A stretch of DNA of 64,000 nt from Jiangella endophytica (lineage in GTDB: Bacteria > Actinomycetota > Actinomycetes > Jiangellales > Jiangellaceae). The stretch's first letter is position 1, and each line of letters starts with the position of its first letter. Positions 9,029 through 17,719 of this stretch are shown here, piece by piece. The DNA lies in assembly GCF_003427025.1 (NCBI RefSeq), contig NZ_QVAI01000010.1, forward strand, positions 186,001-250,000. Direction: 5' to 3'. The notes below the pieces were generated by a model. The model searched no databases. It was given only the letters and a program-made list of their open reading frames with translations, and was not told the DNA's origin. Made by a program: the position numbers and the translations under genes.

Positions 9029-9571
9029 ATGACCACCGTGACCTACCGCTACGACCTGGCCGCCGACGGCGACGCCGCGGCCATCGCGGAGCTGCACGCG
9101 CGGAGCTGGCAGGCCTCCTACCGCGGCATCCTGCCCGACGCATTCCTCGACGGCGACGTGGTGGCCGAGCGCACGGAGAAGTGGACGGCCCGGTTCGCCG
9201 ACCGCGCCGGCACGCTCACCGTCGTCGCTCGCGACGACGCCGGCCGGCTGGCCGGGTTCGCGCACTCCGTCCTCGACGACGACGCCGCATGGGGCACGCT
9301 GCTCGACAACCTGCACGTCCGCCCCGACCTCAAAGGGCAGGGAGTCGGCCGCCGCCTGGTCGCCGAGACCGCGGCCCGGCTGGGCGTCGTCGCGCCCGGC
9401 CGGGGCCTGTACCTCTGGGTGATCGAGGCCAACGAGCCGGCCCGCCGCTTCTACGCGGCCGCGGGCGGCGAGGAGGCCGGCCGCGACGTCTGGGACGAGT
9501 ACGGCGTCGATGTGCCGATCGTGCGGATGAGCTGGCGGTCGCTGGACGCGCTGGCGGGAGCGGGCCGGTGA
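9029..9571 (+). CDS. GNAT-family N-acetyltransferase
   Basis: A 180-residue acetyl-CoA-dependent acetyltransferase. The acetyl-CoA loop is seen as VRPDLKGQGVGRRLVAETA (Q/R-x-x-G-x-G pattern), preceded by LDNLHV and followed by LYLWVIEANEPARRFYAAAGG. The start ATG 9029 has GGAG shortly upstream. The gene sits between rsmB (2 nt before) and a Nudix gene that overlaps its end by 4 nt. The substrate is unknown; the N-terminal HARSWQASYRGILPD is shared with many small-molecule acetyltransferases of the family. Confidence 0.88.
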   Translation: MTTVTYRYDLAADGDAAAIAELHARSWQASYRGILPDAFLDGDVVAERTEKWTARFADRAGTLTVVARDDAGRLAGFAHSVLDDDAAWGTLLDNLHVRPDLKGQGVGRRLVAETAARLGVVAPGRGLYLWVIEANEPARRFYAAAGGEEAGRDVWDEYGVDVPIVRMSWRSLDALAGAGR

Positions 9572-10218
9572 GCGCGCCCCGGGACGAGCCACTGAGCTGG
9601 CCGGTCGTCGCCTCGACCACCGAGTTCGAGGGCCGGGTCATCGGTGTGCGCAGCGACACCGTGCGCTCGCCCGTCGACGGCAGCGAGTTCGTCCGCGACG
9701 TCGTCGTGCACCCGGGCGCGGTCGCCGTCGTCGCCGTCGACGATCGCGACCAAGTGCTGGTCGTGCGGCAGTACCGGCACCCCGTCGGGCTGCGGCCCGT
9801 GGAGCTGCCGGCCGGGCTGCGCGACGTCGACGGCGAGCCACCGCACGAGGCGGCCGCCCGCGAGCTCTACGAGGAGGGGCACGTGCGGGCCGCCGACTGG
9901 CGGGTGCTGGTCGACCTGCTCGTCTCGCCGGGCATGACGAACGAGGCGCTGCGGGTGTTCCTCGCCCGCGGCGTCGAGACGCTGCCCGACGACGCCCGGT
10001 TCGCCGGCGAGCACGAGGAGGCCGACCTCGGGGTCGCCTGGGTGCCGCTGGACGATCTCGTCGCGGCCGCCCTGGCCGGTGACGTGCAGAACGCCACGCT
10101 GGTCGCCGGCGTGCTGGCCGCCAAGGCGGCCCGCGACGGCGCGGGCTACGACGCGTTGCGCCCGGTCAGCGCGCCCTGGCCCTCGGGTGACAGGTCAGGG
10201 GAGAGGTCAGCCGGGTAG
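9568..10218 (+). CDS. ADP-ribose pyrophosphatase-like Nudix hydrolase
   Basis: A 216-residue Nudix protein resembling actinobacterial ADP-ribose pyrophosphatases: VVVHPGAVAVVAVDDRDQVLVVRQYRHPVG, ELPAGLRDVDGE and LVSPGMTNEALRVFLARG are all family hallmarks. The Nudix helix reads RELYEEGHV; the glycine of the usual EExGU pattern is shifted by one position and replaced by histidine, while the metal-binding RE..EE residues are kept. It starts with GTG 9568 overlapping the GNAT gene. Its last 73 nt overlap the convergent membrane-protein gene on the other strand. Role: probably removal of free ADP-ribose or a related nucleotide sugar. Confidence 0.85.
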   Translation: MSAPRDEPLSWPVVASTTEFEGRVIGVRSDTVRSPVDGSEFVRDVVVHPGAVAVVAVDDRDQVLVVRQYRHPVGLRPVELPAGLRDVDGEPPHEAAARELYEEGHVRAADWRVLVDLLVSPGMTNEALRVFLARGVETLPDDARFAGEHEEADLGVAWVPLDDLVAAALAGDVQNATLVAGVLAAKAARDGAGYDALRPVSAPWPSGDRSGERSAG

Positions 10219-10802
10219 TCCAGCCCCAGCCGGTCCAGCTCGGCCCGGACCAGGGCGCCGACGGCGGCGGTGTCACCCGCGCGCCACCCGGCCACCAGCC
10301 CGCCGCCGATCCGCGGCAGCCGCACCGCCGCCAGCGCCCGCGCCGACAGCAGGTCGTCGCGGTCGGGGAAGGCCAGGACGGCGCGGGCGTCGGAGGCCTG
10401 CCGGTACCAGATCACCCGCGGCCGCACCCACACGTACGCCGCCGCGGCCAGCGCCAGCACGATCACGACCAGCCCGATGACGTCGCCGGCCCGCTCGATC
10501 GACGCCGCCGTGCTCGCGCCGGACGCGCTCATGCGGCCCGCGGCGTCGGCGGCCCGCTGCAGCGACTCCGACAGCGCGTCGCCGACCAGCGGCACTCGGG
10601 CGATCGACTCGGCGGTGTCGGCGAGGGCGGCGGCCAGCGCCCCGGCGGTGGACTCGACGAACGTGGCCGGGCGGGTGCGGGACCGGATCGAGTGCCGGAT
10701 GGCCAGCCCGGCGACGATCATCCCGGCACACCACAAGGGGCCGAGCACGTCGGCGACGATCTGTTGTCTCCGCCGTTGGGGGCGGTCGGCGTAGAAGCGC
10801 AT
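10146..10802 (-). CDS. Hypothetical two-helix membrane protein
   Basis: A 218-residue protein of an uncharacterised actinobacterial type. One hydrophobic helix lies near residues 19-35 (DVLGPLWCAGMIVAGLAI). A second lies near 108-125 (VIGLVVIVLALAAAAYVWV). The Ala/Ser-rich region between them (about 45-105) reads like an extracytoplasmic helix-rich loop, and the C-terminal 90 residues look cytoplasmic. No enzymatic motif is visible. It is divergent from alanine dehydrogenase, and its 3' end overlaps the convergent Nudix gene by 73 nt, where both frames are coding. Function unknown. Confidence 0.7.
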   Translation of the reverse strand: MRFYADRPQRRRQQIVADVLGPLWCAGMIVAGLAIRHSIRSRTRPATFVESTAGALAAALADTAESIARVPLVGDALSESLQRAADAAGRMSASGASTAASIERAGDVIGLVVIVLALAAAAYVWVRPRVIWYRQASDARAVLAFPDRDDLLSARALAAVRLPRIGGGLVAGWRAGDTAAVGALVRAELDRLGLDYPADLSPDLSPEGQGALTGRNAS

Positions 10803-10847
10803 GGCAGTGGTCTACCGCAGCAGGGCCCATGAATGTCGTTGGTCACT

Positions 10848-10894
10848 TGTCATGACAGCACCGAGACGGCATGACACGAGTCGATTTAGACTCG
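10848..10894. promoter_or_regulatory. Two palindromes in the ald upstream region
   Basis: TGTCATGACA (10848-10857) is a perfect 10-bp palindrome, and CGAGTC (10877-10882) with GACTCG (10889-10894) forms a perfect inverted repeat around an AT-rich centre containing a TTTAGACT -10-like sequence. They lie in the 156-nt gap between the divergent membrane-protein gene and ald. In mycobacteria ald is controlled by the Lrp-type regulator AldR; whether these are its sites here is untested. Confidence 0.35.
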
Positions 10895-10958
10895 CCCCGC
10901 CGTCCACAGGGGGTGGCGGCCCGACAGCGTCGTCGGGAGTACCGAGAGGGTGGGGCCA

Positions 10959-12074
10959 GTGCTCGTCGGCATACCAACCGAGGTCAAGAACAACGAATAC
11001 CGCGTGGCCATCACGCCGGCCGGTGTACACGAGTTCGTCCGCAACGGCCACGACGTGCTGGTCCAGGCCGGTGCCGGCGACGGCTCGTCGGTCCGCGACG
11101 AGGAGTACGTCCGCGCGGGCGCCCGCGTCGCCCCGGACGCCGACTCCGTCTGGGCGGCCGCCGACCTGGTGCTGAAGGTCAAGGAGCCGGTCGCCGAGGA
11201 GTACCACCGCATGCGCCGCGACCAGGTGCTGTTCACCTACCTGCACCTCGCCGCGTCGCAGGAGTGCACGCAGGCGCTGCTCGACTCCGGCACCACGGCC
11301 ATCGCCTACGAGACGGTCGAGACGGCCGACGGCCACCTGCCGCTGCTGGCGCCGATGAGCGAGGTCGCCGGGCGCATGGCGACGCAGGTCGGCGCGCACG
11401 TGCTGGAGCGGGCACAGGGCGGCCGGGGCATCCTGCTCGGCGGCGTGCCCGGTGTGAAGTCGGCGAAGGTGGTCGTCGTCGGCGCCGGGATGGCCGGCAT
11501 GAACGCCGCGGTCATCGCCATGGGCATGCAGGCCGACGTCTGGGTGCTGGACAAGAACGTCGCCCGGCTGCGCGACGTCGAGGAGCTGTACGGCGGCAAG
11601 GCACAGACCATCGCGTCGAACCTGTTCGAGATCGAGACCGCGGTCGTCGACGCCGACCTCGTCATCGGCGCGGTGCTGGTGCCCGGCGCGAAGGCACCGA
11701 AGCTGGTCTCCGACGACCTCGTGGCGCGCATGCGCCCGGGCAGCGTGCTGGTCGACATCGCCATCGACCAGGGCGGCTGCTTCGAGAGCTCGCGGCCCAC
11801 CACACACGACGACCCGACCTTCCGCGTGCACGAGTCGATCTTCTACTGTGTCGCCAACATGCCGGGCGCGGTGCCGCACACCTCGACGTACGCGCTGACC
11901 AACGTCACGCTGCCGTACGCCGTCGAGCTGGCCAACCGGGGCTGGCGCCACGCCGCGCGGGCCGACGCGGCGCTGGCGAAGGGCGTCAACGTGCACGACG
12001 GCGCTATCGTCTACGAGCCGGTCGCCGAGGCGCACGGCCTGCCGTCCGTCCCGCTGGAGAAGGTCCTGCACTAG
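10959..12074 (+). CDS. ald: Alanine dehydrogenase
   Basis: NAD-dependent oxidative deamination of L-alanine to pyruvate and ammonia, reversible. The sequence matches the mycobacterial enzyme closely: [20 protein letters not shown], the substrate block [10 protein letters not shown] with catalytic His, [20 protein letters not shown] as nucleotide-binding loop and [20 protein letters not shown] with the catalytic Asp. About 371 residues, as usual. I choose GTG 10959 because it gives the standard N-terminus; GTG 10950 is an in-frame alternative three codons upstream. xerD starts 49 nt after its stop. The ald-xerD-parA-scpAB order is conserved in many Actinomycetota. Confidence 0.95.
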   Translation: MLVGIPTEVKNNEYRVAITPAGVHEFVRNGHDVLVQAGAGDGSSVRDEEYVRAGARVAPDADSVWAAADLVLKVKEPVAEEYHRMRRDQVLFTYLHLAASQECTQALLDSGTTAIAYETVETADGHLPLLAPMSEVAGRMATQVGAHVLERAQGGRGILLGGVPGVKSAKVVVVGAGMAGMNAAVIAMGMQADVWVLDKNVARLRDVEELYGGKAQTIASNLFEIETAVVDADLVIGAVLVPGAKAPKLVSDDLVARMRPGSVLVDIAIDQGGCFESSRPTTHDDPTFRVHESIFYCVANMPGAVPHTSTYALTNVTLPYAVELANRGWRHAARADAALAKGVNVHDGAIVYEPVAEAHGLPSVPLEKVLH

Positions 12075-12123
12075 AACCGCGGGCCGGCCCCAGCACCAGC
12101 AGCATCCACGGGAGCCGCCACCG

Positions 12124-13143
12124 ATGGACACCACCGAGTCCGCGCTGGAACGTGCCGTCCGCGGCTACCTCGACCACCTCGCCGTCGAGCGCGGGCTGGC
12201 CGCCAACACCCTCGCCTCCTACCGGCGCGACCTGCGGCGCTACACCGAGTTCCTGCGCGATCGCGGCCGCGACGCCCCGGACAAGGTCGAGGAGGAGGAC
12301 GTCACGGCGTTCCTGCGCAGCCTGCGCGAGGGCGACGAGGGCCGGGTCGCGCTGGGCGCCAGCTCGGCGGCCCGCACCGTCGTCGCCGTCCGCGGGCTGC
12401 ACCGGTTCCTGCACCGCGAAGGGCTGTCCGACGGTGACCCGGCCGGCGCGGTCCGCCCGCCGACGCCGCCACGGCGGTTGCCGAAGGCGATCCCGCTGGC
12501 CCAGGTCGAGCGGCTCCTGGACGCGGCGTCGGTCGGCGAGGGCCCGCGGGTGCTGCGTGACCGCGCGCTGCTGGAGGTGCTCTACGGCTGTGGCGCCCGC
12601 ATCTCCGAGGCGGTCGGCCTGGACCGCGACGACCTCGACGCCGAGTCCGGGACGGTGCTGCTGCGCGGCAAGGGCGGCAAGGACCGCGTCGTCCCGCTGG
12701 GCAGCTACGCCTGGGAGGCCGTCGACGCCTACCTGGTACGGGCCCGGCCCGCGCTGGTCGGCACCGGACGAGACACGCCTTCTCGTCGAGGGCCGGACAT
12801 GCCTGGCCGGGGGGCACATGCTCTCTTTCTCAACGCCCGCGGCGGACGGCTGTCGCGGCAGAGCGCGTGGTCGGTGCTGCGGACGGCGGCCGCGCGGGCC
12901 GGGCTGTCGACGACGGTCACCCCGCACACGCTGCGGCACTCGTTCGCCACGCACCTGCTCGAGGGCGGCGCGGACGTCCGGGTGGTCCAGGAACTCCTCG
13001 GGCACGCCTCGGTCACGACCACTCAGGTGTACACGCTGGTGACCGTCGACCAGCTCCGCGAGGTCTATGTGGCGGCGCACCCGCGCGCCCGCAGCTCCGC
13101 GCCGCCGTCGCGAGGTAGGCTCCGGTCCCAGGACGAAGCGTAG
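12124..13143 (+). CDS. xerD: Site-specific tyrosine recombinase XerD
   Basis: Tyrosine recombinase of 339 residues that resolves chromosome dimers at dif with XerC. The N-terminal SAM-like core-binding domain (about 1-100, [23 protein letters not shown]) precedes the catalytic domain. The active-site set is present: Arg in [11 protein letters not shown], Lys in [10 protein letters not shown], His-x-x-Arg in [16 protein letters not shown], a second His in [11 protein letters not shown] and the nucleophile Tyr in [15 protein letters not shown] short arginine-rich insertion (about residues 219-236) makes it longer than the 300-residue norm. It is a housekeeping recombinase here, not a phage integrase: there is no att-like repeat or phage gene. 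Confidence 0.95.
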   Translation: MDTTESALERAVRGYLDHLAVERGLAANTLASYRRDLRRYTEFLRDRGRDAPDKVEEEDVTAFLRSLREGDEGRVALGASSAARTVVAVRGLHRFLHREGLSDGDPAGAVRPPTPPRRLPKAIPLAQVERLLDAASVGEGPRVLRDRALLEVLYGCGARISEAVGLDRDDLDAESGTVLLRGKGGKDRVVPLGSYAWEAVDAYLVRARPALVGTGRDTPSRRGPDMPGRGAHALFLNARGGRLSRQSAWSVLRTAAARAGLSTTVTPHTLRHSFATHLLEGGADVRVVQELLGHASVTTTQVYTLVTVDQLREVYVAAHPRARSSAPPSRGRLRSQDEA

Positions 13144-13181
13144 AAGGCCACACAAACGACCATCGAGGAGCTCTGAACGAC

Positions 13182-14087
13182 GTGGCACCCTCGAAGCCGG
13201 ACGCCGCGGGCGTGCTGCCGTTCGACACCGAGCCTGAGCTCGATCTCGGACCCACGCGCCGTCCCCCGGTCGACTTCCCGAAGCCCAAGCGGCTGGACCA
13301 CCACGGCCCGGCGCGCATCGTCGCCATGTGCAACCAGAAGGGCGGCGTCGGCAAGACCACCACCACCATCAACCTGGGTGCCGCGCTGGCCGACTACGGC
13401 CGCCGGGTGCTGCTGGTCGACTTCGACCCCCAGGGCGCGCTGTCGGTCGGCCTCGGGCTCGACGCTCACGACCTCGAGCTGTCGATCTACAACGTCCTGA
13501 TGGACCCGTCGCTGCGGGCCGGCGACATCGTGCAGAAGACGCCGATCGACGGCATGGACCTCCTGCCGGCCAACATCGACCTCTCCGCGGCCGAGATCCA
13601 GCTGGTCACCGAGGTCGGCCGCGAGCAGGCGCTCGGCCGCATCCTCAAGCCGCTGGCCGGCGAGTACGACCTCATGCTGATCGACTGCCAGCCCTCTCTC
13701 GGCCTGCTGACCGTCAACGCGCTCACCGCCGCCGACGGCGTCATCGTGCCGCTGGAGTGCGAGTACTTCGCGCTGCGCGGTGTGGCGCTGCTGCAGGAGA
13801 CCATCGAGAAGGTCCGCGACCGCCTCAACCCGCAGCTCGAGATCGAGGGCCTGCTGGCCACCATGTACGACTCCCGCACGGTGCACGGCCGCGAGGTGCT
13901 GTCGCGACTGGTCGAGGCGTTCGGCGACAAGGTCTTCCACACCGTCATCGGCCGCACGGTCCGGTTCCCCGAGACCACCGTCGCCGGCCTGCCGATCACC
14001 AGCTTCGCCCCGTCCTCACGCGGCGCGTCGGCCTACCGCCAGCTGGCCCGCGAGGTCCTGGCGCGCTGGGAGCCGGCCCGGCCGTGA
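13182..14087 (+). CDS. ParA-family ATPase linked to scpAB
   Basis: Deviant-Walker ATPase of the ParA/Soj type, 301 residues. A 45-residue N-terminal extension is followed by the P-loop MCNQKGGVGKTTTTINLGAAL, LLVDFDPQGALSVGLG and the motif YDLMLIDCQPSLGLLTVNAL. It lies directly before scpA (4-nt GTGA overlap), as in many actinobacteria, where this second ParA copy is distinct from the parAB pair near the origin. It probably acts in chromosome organisation together with the ScpAB-SMC complex. There is no parB beside it, which supports the view that it is not the main segregation ATPase. Start GTG 13182. Confidence 0.92.
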   Translation: MAPSKPDAAGVLPFDTEPELDLGPTRRPPVDFPKPKRLDHHGPARIVAMCNQKGGVGKTTTTINLGAALADYGRRVLLVDFDPQGALSVGLGLDAHDLELSIYNVLMDPSLRAGDIVQKTPIDGMDLLPANIDLSAAEIQLVTEVGREQALGRILKPLAGEYDLMLIDCQPSLGLLTVNALTAADGVIVPLECEYFALRGVALLQETIEKVRDRLNPQLEIEGLLATMYDSRTVHGREVLSRLVEAFGDKVFHTVIGRTVRFPETTVAGLPITSFAPSSRGASAYRQLAREVLARWEPARP

Positions 14088-14935
14088 CCGACGCCCCCAC
14101 CCTGCTGATCGAGCCGGAGCAGGACGAGAGCTCGAAGTTCGAGGTGCACCTCGCGAACTTCGAAGGGCCGTTCGACCTGCTGCTCACGCTCATCGCCAAG
14201 CACAAGCTCGACGTCACCGAGGTGGCGTTGTCGCAGGTCACCGACGAGTTCATCGCCTACATCAAGGTGTCGGACTGGGACCTCGACGAGACCAGCGAGT
14301 TTCTGGTCGTCGCCGCCACGCTGCTCGACCTCAAGGCGGCCCGGCTGCTGCCCAGCGGCGAGGTCGAGGACGAGGACGACCTCGCGCTGCTCGAGGCGCG
14401 CGACCTGCTGTTCGCCCGGCTGCTGCAGTACAAGGCGTACAAGGAGGTCGCCGGCGTGCTGGCGGCCCGGTTCGCCGCCGAGGCGCTGCGCTTCCCGCGC
14501 GCCGTCGGGCTGGAGGAGCGGTACGCGTCGCTACTGCCGGAGGTGGTCGTCGGGCTGGGGCCCGAGGAGCTGGCCATGCTGGCGGCCAAGGTGCTCACGC
14601 CCAAGCCGCCGCCGCTGGTCGGCCTGACCCACCTGCATCAGCCGCGGGTCAGCGTCCGCGAGGAGGCGCTGGTCGTCGTCGATCGGCTGCGTCGTTCTCG
14701 CATCCTGACCTTCCGCACCCTGGCGGCCGACTGCCCCACGACGCTGCACGTCGTCGCCCGCTTCCTGTCGCTGCTGGAGCTGTACCGCGAGAAGGCGGTC
14801 GCGTTCGAGCAGGTCGTCGCGCTGGGCGAGCTGACGGTGCGGTGGACCGGCGACGACGACGAGGACGTCGCGGTGAGCGACGAGTTCGACGCATCGGATG
14901 AGGAGAGGACCGTTGACGCAGCCGACGCTGACTGA
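14084..14935 (+). CDS. scpA: Segregation and condensation protein A (SMC kleisin)
   Basis: Kleisin subunit of the bacterial condensin SMC-ScpAB. The 283-residue protein begins with an acidic stretch and then the family block FEVHLANFEGPFDLLLTLIAKHKLDVTEVALSQVTDEFIAYI (quoted in part: FEGPFDLLLTLIAKHKLDV). The helical middle (LDLKAARLLPSGEVEDEDD) and a C-terminal winged-helix region (SFLSLLELYREKAVAFEQ-like) follow. GTG 14084 overlaps the parA stop. The 3' end carries the ribosome binding site of scpB. Housekeeping function; confidence is high. Confidence 0.95.
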   Translation: MTDAPTLLIEPEQDESSKFEVHLANFEGPFDLLLTLIAKHKLDVTEVALSQVTDEFIAYIKVSDWDLDETSEFLVVAATLLDLKAARLLPSGEVEDEDDLALLEARDLLFARLLQYKAYKEVAGVLAARFAAEALRFPRAVGLEERYASLLPEVVVGLGPEELAMLAAKVLTPKPPPLVGLTHLHQPRVSVREEALVVVDRLRRSRILTFRTLAADCPTTLHVVARFLSLLELYREKAVAFEQVVALGELTVRWTGDDDEDVAVSDEFDASDEERTVDAADAD

Positions 14936-15488
14936 CGACGAGCCCGGCCTGCGTGCGGCCGTCGAGGCGATCCTGCTGGTCGTCGACGAACCCATCGACG
15001 TCGTCACGCTCGCGCAGGTGCTGGAGCGCCCGCGCGGCGAGATCACCGACGTGCTCGAGGTGCTGCGCGACGAGTACGCCCGGCCCGGCCGCGGCTTCGA
15101 GCTGCGCGAGATCGGTGGCGGCTGGCGGTTCTACACGCACGCGTCCTGCGCGTCCGTCGTCGAGCGGTTCGTCCTCGACGGCCAGCAGGCCAAGCTGACC
15201 CAGGCGGCGCTCGAGACGCTCGCCGTCGTCGCCTACCGGCAGCCGGTCAGCCGGGCCCGGGTGTCGGCCGTCCGCGGCGTCAACTGCGACGGCGTCATGC
15301 GCACGCTCACCGCCCGCGGACTGGTCGCCGACGCCGGGGTCGACCCGGAGTCCGGCGCGATCCTGTACCGCACCACGTCATACTTCCTGGAGCGCCTCGG
15401 CATGGCCTCGATCGACGAGCTGCCGCCGCTGGCGCCCTACCTGCCCGACGCCGACGCCATCGAGGAACGTGACACCGAGAATGCCTGA
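14913..15488 (+). CDS. scpB: Segregation and condensation protein B
   Basis: ScpB, a winged-helix dimer that binds ScpA in the SMC condensin. Visible blocks are AAVEAILLVVDEPIDVVTLAQVL, FELREIGGGWRFYT, LTQAALETLAVVAYRQPVSRA and the second winged helix with TTSYFLERLGMASIDELPPLAPYLP. I place the start at TTG 14913, which has AGGAGAGG four to five bases upstream; ATG 14898 in the same frame would contain that ribosome binding site and is less likely. The gene overlaps the end of scpA by 23 nt. Length is 191 residues, normal for the family. Confidence 0.94.
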   Translation: MTQPTLTDDEPGLRAAVEAILLVVDEPIDVVTLAQVLERPRGEITDVLEVLRDEYARPGRGFELREIGGGWRFYTHASCASVVERFVLDGQQAKLTQAALETLAVVAYRQPVSRARVSAVRGVNCDGVMRTLTARGLVADAGVDPESGAILYRTTSYFLERLGMASIDELPPLAPYLPDADAIEERDTENA

Positions 15489-16221
15489 CGACGCCGAAGG
15501 TGTCCGACTCCAGAAGGTCCTCGCCTCCGCCGGGGTGGGCAGCCGCCGGGCCAGCGAGGCGCTGATCGCGGCCGGCCGGGTCGAGGTCGACGGCAAGGTC
15601 GTGCGCACGCTCGGCACCCGGGTCGACCCCGCGACCGCCGTCATCAAGGTCGACGGCTCGCGCATCACCACCACCGAGGCCGGCCAGGTCTACCTCGCGC
15701 TGAACAAGCCGGTCGGCGTCGTCAGCACGATGAACGACCCCGAGGGCCGGCCCGACCTCACCGGCTACGTCCGCGGCCGCCGCGAGCGGCTGTTCCACGT
15801 CGGCCGGCTCGACGCCGACACCGAGGGCCTCATCCTGCTGACCAACGACGGCGAGCTGGCACACCGCCTCGCGCACCCCTCGTACGAGGTGCTGAAGACC
15901 TACGTCGCCGAGGTGCCCGGGCCGGTAGCACCCGTCCTCGGCCGCGAGCTGCGCGCCGGCATCGAACTCGACGACGGCCCGGTGCGGGTCGACTCCTTCC
16001 GGGTGGTCGGCCGCTCCGGCACCCGCGTCATGGTCGAGGTCGTGCTGCACGAGGGCCGCAAACACGTCGTCCGCCGGCTGCTCGAGGCCGTCGGCCACCC
16101 GGTGAAGCGACTGGTCCGCACACACATCGGTCCGGTGGCGATGGGCGACCTGCGGCCCGGCAACACCCGCGTCCTGACGAAGGCCGAGATCGCCGCGCTG
16201 TACCACGACGTCGGTCTGTAG
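15481..16221 (+). CDS. rluB: 23S rRNA pseudouridine synthase RluB
   Basis: RsuA/RluB-family pseudouridine synthase. The N-terminal S4 RNA-binding domain (VRLQKVLASAGVGSRRASEA) spans about residues 8-70. The catalytic domain has the aspartate in GRLDADTEGLILLTNDG and the family end EGRKHVVRRLLEAVGHPVKRL. 246 residues from ATG 15481, which overlaps the scpB stop by 8 nt; GTG 15469 is an in-frame alternative. Position after scpB is conserved widely in Gram-positives. It should modify 23S rRNA near helix 89. Confidence 0.94.
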   Translation: MPDDAEGVRLQKVLASAGVGSRRASEALIAAGRVEVDGKVVRTLGTRVDPATAVIKVDGSRITTTEAGQVYLALNKPVGVVSTMNDPEGRPDLTGYVRGRRERLFHVGRLDADTEGLILLTNDGELAHRLAHPSYEVLKTYVAEVPGPVAPVLGRELRAGIELDDGPVRVDSFRVVGRSGTRVMVEVVLHEGRKHVVRRLLEAVGHPVKRLVRTHIGPVAMGDLRPGNTRVLTKAEIAALYHDVGL

Positions 16222-16224
16222 TCC

Positions 16225-16249
16225 GGGCCGGTGACGCCGTCACCCGCCC
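16225..16249 (+). terminator. GC-rich hairpin after rluB
   Basis: GGGCCGGTGAC (16225-16235) pairs with GTCACCCGCCC (16239-16249) with one mismatch around a 3-nt loop, starting 4 nt after the rluB stop. There is no T-run. It may terminate or pause the scp-rluB transcript before chorismate mutase, which has its own -10-like box just downstream. Confidence 0.5.
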
Positions 16250-16257
16250 CCGGCGGG

Positions 16258-16263
16258 TACCTT
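16258..16263 (+). promoter_or_regulatory. -10-like TACCTT before chorismate mutase
   Basis: TACCTT fits TANNNT and ends 8 nt before GTG 16272 with no ribosome binding site, directly after a hairpin. This suggests a new, leaderless transcript for the aroH-tyrA-cmk genes. No clear -35 was found. Confidence 0.4.
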
Positions 16264-16271
16264 GCTGTCCT

Positions 16272-16637
16272 GTGACTGTACGCGCGATACGGGGGGCCAC
16301 CCAGCTCGACGCCGACGACGCCGAGCACCTGCTGGAGCGGACCGCCGAGCTGATGACCACGGTGCTCGACCGCAACGAGCTGACGCCCGACGACGTCATC
16401 AGCATCTTCCTCACCGCCACGCCGGACCTGCGCTCGGCGTTCCCGGCCGTCGCCGTCCGCCGGCTGGGCATCACCGACGTGCCGATGATGTGCGCCCAGG
16501 AGATCGGCGTCGCCGGCGCGCTGCCGCGGGTGGTGCGGCTGATGGCGCACATCGAGACCACGAAGCCGCGCTCGCAGATCCGGCACGTCTACCTGCACGG
16601 CACGACGGTGCTGCGCGACGACCTCGCGGACCGGTGA
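16272..16637 (+). CDS. aroH: Monofunctional chorismate mutase, AroH type
   Basis: Converts chorismate to prephenate. At 121 residues it is the trimeric AroH type, not the AroQ helical type. Family residues are visible: VRAIRGATQ with the N-terminal arginine, DLRSAFPAVAVRR, CAQEIGVAGALPRVVRLM with the Glu and Arg that hold the substrate, and RHVYLHGTTVLR with the tyrosine. GTG start at 16272. Its stop overlaps the next gene: the TGA at 16635-16637 shares a base with the ATG of prephenate dehydrogenase. The two catalyse consecutive steps to tyrosine. Confidence 0.93.
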   Translation: MTVRAIRGATQLDADDAEHLLERTAELMTTVLDRNELTPDDVISIFLTATPDLRSAFPAVAVRRLGITDVPMMCAQEIGVAGALPRVVRLMAHIETTKPRSQIRHVYLHGTTVLRDDLADR

Positions 16638-17719
16638 TGGACCCGTTCGAGGGTCGCGGCGTCCTCGTCGTCGGTACCGGGCTGGTCGGGACGTCGGCCG
16701 GGCTGGCGCTGACCCGCGCGGGCGTCGACGTGCGGCTGGCCGACGCGAAGCCGGAGGTCCTCGCCGAGGCGGTCCGGCTGGGCGCCGGACGCCCGGAGGG
16801 CGACGCCCCGGGCGAGCCGGCCGCGCTGGCCCTCGTCGCCGTCCCGCCGGAGGCCGTCGCGGCGGTCGTGGGCGAGGTGCTGGAGACCGGCCGGGCCGAG
16901 TACGCCACCGACGTCGCCAGTGTGAAGGTGCTGCCGACGACGCAGGTGCGCGAGCGGGTCGCCGACCCGGGCCGCTACGTCGGCAGCCACCCGATGGCCG
17001 GCCGCGAGATCAGCGGGCCCAACGCGGCGCTCGCCGACCTGTTCGAGGGCCGCCCGTGGGTGATCTGCCCCGACGACGGCACCCACCAGCAGGCGGTCAC
17101 GCGCGCGCTCGCGGTCGCCCGGCTGGTCCGCGCCGTCCCGATGACGATGACGGCGGCCGAGCACGACGCGGCCGTCGCGCTGGTGTCGCACACGCCGCAC
17201 GTGGTCGCCGCGTTGATGGCCGGGCGCCTCTCCGGTGCGACGGGCCACGAGGTGCGCCTCGCGGGTCCGGGCGTCACCGACGTCACCCGCATCGCGAGCG
17301 GTGACCCGGAGCTGTGGACCGAGATCCTGACGGCCAACGCGGCCGCCGTCCGTCCCGTCCTCGAGGGGCTGCGCGCCGACCTGGACCGCCTCATGGCGGC
17401 GCTGGAGTCGCCGCCGGCCGGCCAGCCGGTGTTGCGCGAGCTGCTGCGCGACGGCGTCGACGGCCGGTCCCGGCTGCCCGGCAAGCACGGCGCCGCGCAC
17501 ACCGAGTTCGTCACCGTCATCGTCGCCGTCGACGACCGGCCCGGCCAGCTGGCCCGGCTGTTCGCCGACGCCGGGGCCGCCGGCGTGAACGTCGAGGACG
17601 TCCGCATCGAGCACGCCGCCGGTCAGCCGCTCGGCCTGGTCGAACTGGACGTCCGGCCCGGCGCCGAGGACGAGCTCGCGTCGTCGTTGCGCGAACGCGG
17701 CTGGACGATCCGCGGGTGA
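16637..17719 (+). CDS. tyrA: Prephenate dehydrogenase with C-terminal ACT domain
   Basis: NAD-dependent oxidative decarboxylation of prephenate to 4-hydroxyphenylpyruvate. The Rossmann motif VLVVGTGLVGTSAGLALTRAG is at the N-terminus. VGSHPMAGREISGPNAALADLF holds the catalytic histidine, and AAEHDAAVALVSHTPHVVAALM follows. The last 70 residues (FVTVIVAVDDRPGQLARLF, GVNVEDVRIEH) form an ACT domain, the likely site of tyrosine feedback control. 360 residues from ATG 16637. cmk starts inside its stop codon. Confidence 0.94.
   Translation: MDPFEGRGVLVVGTGLVGTSAGLALTRAGVDVRLADAKPEVLAEAVRLGAGRPEGDAPGEPAALALVAVPPEAVAAVVGEVLETGRAEYATDVASVKVLPTTQVRERVADPGRYVGSHPMAGREISGPNAALADLFEGRPWVICPDDGTHQQAVTRALAVARLVRAVPMTMTAAEHDAAVALVSHTPHVVAALMAGRLSGATGHEVRLAGPGVTDVTRIASGDPELWTEILTANAAAVRPVLEGLRADLDRLMAALESPPAGQPVLRELLRDGVDGRSRLPGKHGAAHTEFVTVIVAVDDRPGQLARLFADAGAAGVNVEDVRIEHAAGQPLGLVELDVRPGAEDELASSLRERGWTIRG

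Noticed and set aside
12124..13143. xerD as integrase of a prophage or integrative element
   Set aside because: It is in the conserved ald-xerD-parA-scpAB context, with no phage genes, no att repeats and no tRNA next to it.
13182..14087. ParA as the chromosomal segregation ATPase of a parAB pair or of a plasmid
   Set aside because: No parB or parS-like repeat is present, and the position before scpA is that of the non-canonical actinobacterial ParA.
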